This document shows positions 7,468 to 10,027 of a stretch of DNA of 10,027 nucleotides, in pieces. The stretch spans positions 1-10,027 of the forward strand of contig JAOXYC010256341.1 of assembly GCA_028565715.1 (NCBI GenBank), given 5' to 3'. The position numbers and the translations under genes are program-made. The notes under the pieces are model-generated. The model did not search any database. It was given only the letters and a program-made list of their open reading frames with translations, and was not told the origin of the DNA. The DNA is from Phoronis pallida (Eukaryota; Phoronida; Phoronidae). Every line of letters begins with the position of its first letter. Positions within the stretch are counted from its first letter, which is position 1.

Positions 7468-9224
7468 GACCAATCAACTGTGCAAATGCTAGTCAATGCG
7501 AGACTCTGGTTAAGGATCAATCAACTGTGTAAATGCTATGTTGAGAATGTTATTTGAGTGAAAAGTTCCGCAACCTGGGATAATAATCATTGTAAAGCGC
7601 CTTGAACAAAAAGCGCTATATAGGCACCGACATTATTATTATTGTTATATCATGCATGACTCTGGTTTAGGATAACGACTGTGTAAATGCTAGTCATGCA
7701 GGACTCTGGTTTAGGATCAATCAACTGTGAAAATGCTAGTCATGCATGACTCTAGTTTAGGATCAATCAACTGTGTAAATGCTATATCATACAGGTCTCT
7801 GGTCTAGGATCAATCAACTGTGTGAATGCTAGTCATGCAAGACTCTGGTTTAGGGTCAATCAGCTGTGTAAATGCTAGTCATGCAGGACTCTGGTTTAGG
7901 ATCAATCAATTGTGAAAATACTAGTCATGCAGGACTCTTTTAGGACCAATCATCTGTGTAAATGCTATATCATGCCAGACTCTGGTAATGAGGATAATAA
8001 ACTGTGTAAATGCTAGTCATGCATGATTCTGGTTTAGGATCAATCAACTGTGAATATGCTAGTCATGCAGGACTCTGGTTTAGGATCAATCAAGTGTGTA
8101 AATGCTAATCATGCAGGACTCTGGTTCAGGATCAATCAACTGTGTAAATGCTAGTCATGCAGGACTCTGGTTTAGGATCAATCAACTGAAAATGCTAATC
8201 ATGCAGGACTCTAGTTTAGAATCAATCAACTGTGTAAATGCTAGTCATGCAGGACTCTGGTTTAGGATCAATCAACTGTGAAAATGCTAGTCATGCAGGA
8301 CTCTGGTTTAGGATCAATCAACTGTGTTAATTCTATAACATATAGGACTCTGATTTAGGATAATCAACTGTGTAATTGCTATGTCATGCAGGACTCTAGT
8401 TTAGGATCACTCAACTGTGTAAATGCTAGTCATGCATGACTCTGAAATAGGATTAATCAACTGTAAATGCTAGTCATGCATGACTCTGAATTAGTATCAA
8501 TCAACTGTGAAAATGCTAGTCATGCAGGACTCTGGTTTAGGATCAATCAACTGTGTAAATGCTATATCATGCAGGTCTCTGGTTTAGGATCAATCAACTG
8601 TGCAATTGCTATGTCATGCAGGACTCTGGTTTAGGGTCAATCAACTGTTAAATGCTATATCATGCGGGACTCTGGTAATTAGGATAATAAACTGTGTAAA
8701 GGCTAGTCATGCATGACTCTGGTTTAGGATCAATCAACTGTAAAAATGCTAGTCATGCAGGACTCTGGTTTAGGATCAATCAACTGTGAAAATGCTAGTC
8801 ATGCAGGACTCTGGTTTAGGATCAATCAACTGTGTAAATGCTATAACATGCAGGACTCTGATTTAAGATAATCAACTGTGTAATTGCTATGTCATGCAGG
8901 ACTCTGGTTTAGGATCACTCAATTGTGTAAATGCTATATCATGCAGGACTCTAGTTTAGGATCAGTCAACTGTGTAAATGCTAGTGATGCAGGACTCTGG
9001 TTAAGGATCGATCAACTGTGTAAATGCTATATCATGCGGGACTCTGGTTTAGTATCAACCAATTGTGAAAATGCTATGTCATGCAGGACTGTGGTTTATG
9101 ATCAATCCCTGACTGTGAAAATGCTAGTCATGCAAAACTCTGGTTTAGGATCAATCAACTGTGTAAATATGCTATATATCATGCATGACTCTGGTTTAGG
9201 AATAGGATAATCAACTGTGTAAAT
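7455..9224 (+). repeat. 46-bp minisatellite, about 36 copies
   Basis: The consensus unit runs TCATGCAGGACTCTGGTTTA, then GGATCAATCAACTGTGTAAA, then TGCTAG (46 bp). I count about 36 ATCAACTG-type cores from 7470 to 9205, on average about 46 bp apart. Variants include TATATCATGC or TATGTCATGC instead of TAGTCATGC at the unit junction, and GTGAAAATG instead of GTGTAAATG. Units at both edges are more degenerate. The unit length is not a multiple of three, and open frames inside it (such as 8884-9210) are repeat artefacts. The first unit overlaps the last codons of the displaced TRIM tail. The array may lie in the 3'UTR of the gene. Confidence 0.95.
7541..7645 (+). mobile_element. Short retroposon (SINE/LINE tail)-like insert inside the minisatellite
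   Basis: Between the second and third array units the core spacing jumps from 46 to about 154 bp, so roughly 108 bp of foreign sequence is inserted. It contains TGTAAAGCGCCTTGAAC...AAGCGCTATATAGGCACCGA (7591-7630) followed by (ATT)4 at 7632-7643. This tail, with its small AGCGC/GCGCT hairpin, is familiar from retroposons of many marine invertebrates; the family name is not certain from memory. I see no clear target-site duplication beyond a few bases. The 5' part (7541-7590) is not recognised. Confidence 0.65.
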
Positions 9225-9230
9225 TACAAT

Positions 9231-9236
9231 AATAAA
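9231..9236 (+). terminator. Candidate poly(A) signal AATAAA
   Basis: AATAAA lies just past the last minisatellite unit and is followed by a T-rich stretch. If the TRIM transcript reads through the array, this would be the first canonical hexamer after the displaced stop at 7467, giving a repeat-filled 3'UTR of about 1.8 kb. Whether it is used cannot be told from sequence. Confidence 0.3.
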
Positions 9237-9395
9237 TATTTTTTGAAAACTTCTGCTCTTCGAAAGCAGTCAAAATTGTTAAAATGTCTGTGACAGAGGA
9301 GTTTTTGAGATAAGTGGATTGTAAAAAACAACTCTATCTCAATTTTGTTTTAGTTTTTGACAACATTCAAAGCTCAGTCAAATGTTTTGTTTACC

Positions 9396-9425
9396 TATAT
9401 AAAACACCCACCCATATTTCAGTGG
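9396..9425 (+). promoter_or_regulatory. TATA-like box with initiator-like TCAGTGG
   Basis: TATATAAAA at 9396-9404 precedes TTTCAGTGG, whose A is at 9421. The 25-bp spacing is slightly shorter than the usual 30. No coding start follows before the retroposon-like sequence at 9461, so this may be chance in AT-rich DNA. Confidence 0.2.
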
Positions 9426-9460
9426 ACACTACTGCTCAGCCAGTTATTTTTAAATAAAAC

Positions 9461-9482
9461 TAGATAGATAGATAGATAGATA
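9461..9482. repeat. (TAGA)n microsatellite
   Basis: TAGA is repeated about 5.5 times. It directly abuts AAACTTTATTG, so on the minus strand it is the terminal tetranucleotide tail following an AATAAAGTTTATC end, typical of a retrotransposon 3' terminus. Confidence 0.95.
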
Positions 9483-9655
9483 AACTTTATTGCAGACAAA
9501 CCATAAAAATACAGTAGTCCATATACTTAACTACACAATAAGCTACATAATACTAAAAAACTGAATGAGTTACTCGTAAAGGATGAAGAACAACAGACAG
9601 AATAGAAATAAGTAACCAGAGAAAATAATCATAAAGTATAAAAATAAAAGTTTAA
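9461..9655 (-). mobile_element. Probable 3' end of a non-LTR retrotransposon (minus strand)
   Basis: Read on the minus strand, the segment ends TTTTTATGGTTTGTCTGC, then AATAAAG (signal on 9486-9491), then (TATC)n. A poly(A)-type signal followed directly by a TATC microsatellite is the usual 3' end of several LINE families in invertebrates. No reverse-transcriptase coding sequence is present, so only the untranslated 3' tail or a 5'-truncated copy is seen. The right border is uncertain; it is placed before the GC-rich block. Confidence 0.5.
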
Positions 9656-9660
9656 ACATG

Positions 9661-10027
9661 AAGGACCCGCGTTTTGTGTGACCCGCGTTTTGCGTGCTTC
9701 TCACGTGCACACCCATTGCACATGCACCCCCCGTTACCTTGACCCACCTCGACTTTTACCGACTTTTCGCGCGCTCTTGCCCGTGCAGGGTGTGCACGTG
9801 CTTCGCGCGTGCACACTACTCCGTGCACATGTTCACCCTGTTGCCTTGGCCAACCTCGACTTTTCCCGACTTTCCGCGCTTCGCGTGAAATTGCACGTGC
9901 AAGCACGCGCGGGGTGTGTGCGTGCTTCGCACGTGCACACCCCGTGCACATGCACACCCCGTGCACATGCACACCCCGTCACTTTGAGCCACCTGGACTG
10001 TTCCAGCGCTTCGCGCTGTCAAAACTT
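9661..10027. repeat. GC-rich degenerate tandem repeat rich in CACGTG and CA/TG runs
   Basis: The unit starts GTGCTTC(G/T)C.CGTGCACAC at 9694, 9798 and 9922 (spacing 104 and 124 bp). Each unit continues through a variant of CCTCGACTTTT(A/C)CCGACTTT (diverged to CACCTGGACTGTTCC in the last) and GCGCTTCGCG-like words. Inside the third unit CGTGCACATGCACACCCC is itself duplicated. Composition differs sharply from the AT-rich neighbourhood, with abrupt onset near 9661. The open frames on both strands here are low-complexity (Arg/His/Ala/Cys-rich) and are not genes. The window ends inside the element. Confidence 0.8.

Larger units (their letters stand above)
9225..9460. other. AT-rich spacer after the minisatellite
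   Basis: No gene is supported. The stretch contains the poly(A) signal at 9231, a TATA-like box at 9396 and a second AATAAA near 9454. The remainder is unremarkable AT-rich sequence. Confidence 0.5.

Noticed and set aside
8884-9210. 108-aa frame with repeating GLWFRITQLCKCY-like peptides
   Set aside because: It is the 46-bp minisatellite read in shifting frames; 46 is not divisible by three, and the peptide repeat is a by-product of the DNA repeat.
7455-9224. CRISPR array
   Set aside because: Units are directly adjacent with no unique spacers, vary throughout their length, and lie in a eukaryotic context.
9652-9972. 106-aa minus-strand His/Arg/Ala-rich frame
   Set aside because: Low-complexity translation of the GC-rich tandem repeat; frames on the other strand are similarly open for compositional reasons.

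Overview
The window looks like animal nuclear DNA, most likely from an invertebrate deuterostome, with an echinoderm as the best guess. It is AT-rich, non-coding for most of its length and full of simple and tandem repeats, with retroposon tails. The TAGGCCTA-type motif occurs (for example near 808 and 1610). The one convincing gene is a RING/B-box/coiled-coil/NHL (TRIM-NHL-like) protein whose coding part lies in a single exon, an arrangement common in expanded invertebrate TRIM families. The species call is inference; nothing here names the organism.

Layout. 1-1378: AT-rich DNA without a recognisable gene. 1379-2210: two striking inverted repeats (31 bp and 68 bp, both nearly perfect) embedded in two partly similar repeat copies. 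2210-3890: gene-free sequence with small A-rich and direct repeats. About 3890-4046: a possible promoter and first non-coding exon ending at a good splice donor. 4047-5616: the probable 5'UTR intron. 5617-7351: the TRIM coding exon. 7336-7467: the rest of the last propeller blade, displaced into another frame by an apparent 1-nt loss (or 2-nt gain). 7455-9224: a minisatellite of about 36 copies of a 46-bp unit, interrupted by a short retroposon-like insert. 9225-9460: AT-rich spacer with a poly(A) signal and a TATA-like box. 9461-about 9655: a (TAGA)n tract and the probable 3' end of a minus-strand non-LTR retrotransposon. 9661-10027: a GC-rich degenerate repeat dominated by CACGTG and alternating purine-pyrimidine runs.

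The main biology is one putative E3 ubiquitin ligase whose C-terminal propeller seems broken in this copy, and whose intact-frame stop codon falls in the first unit of the downstream minisatellite. The array therefore directly abuts, and may derive from, the gene end. No second protein-coding gene could be supported.
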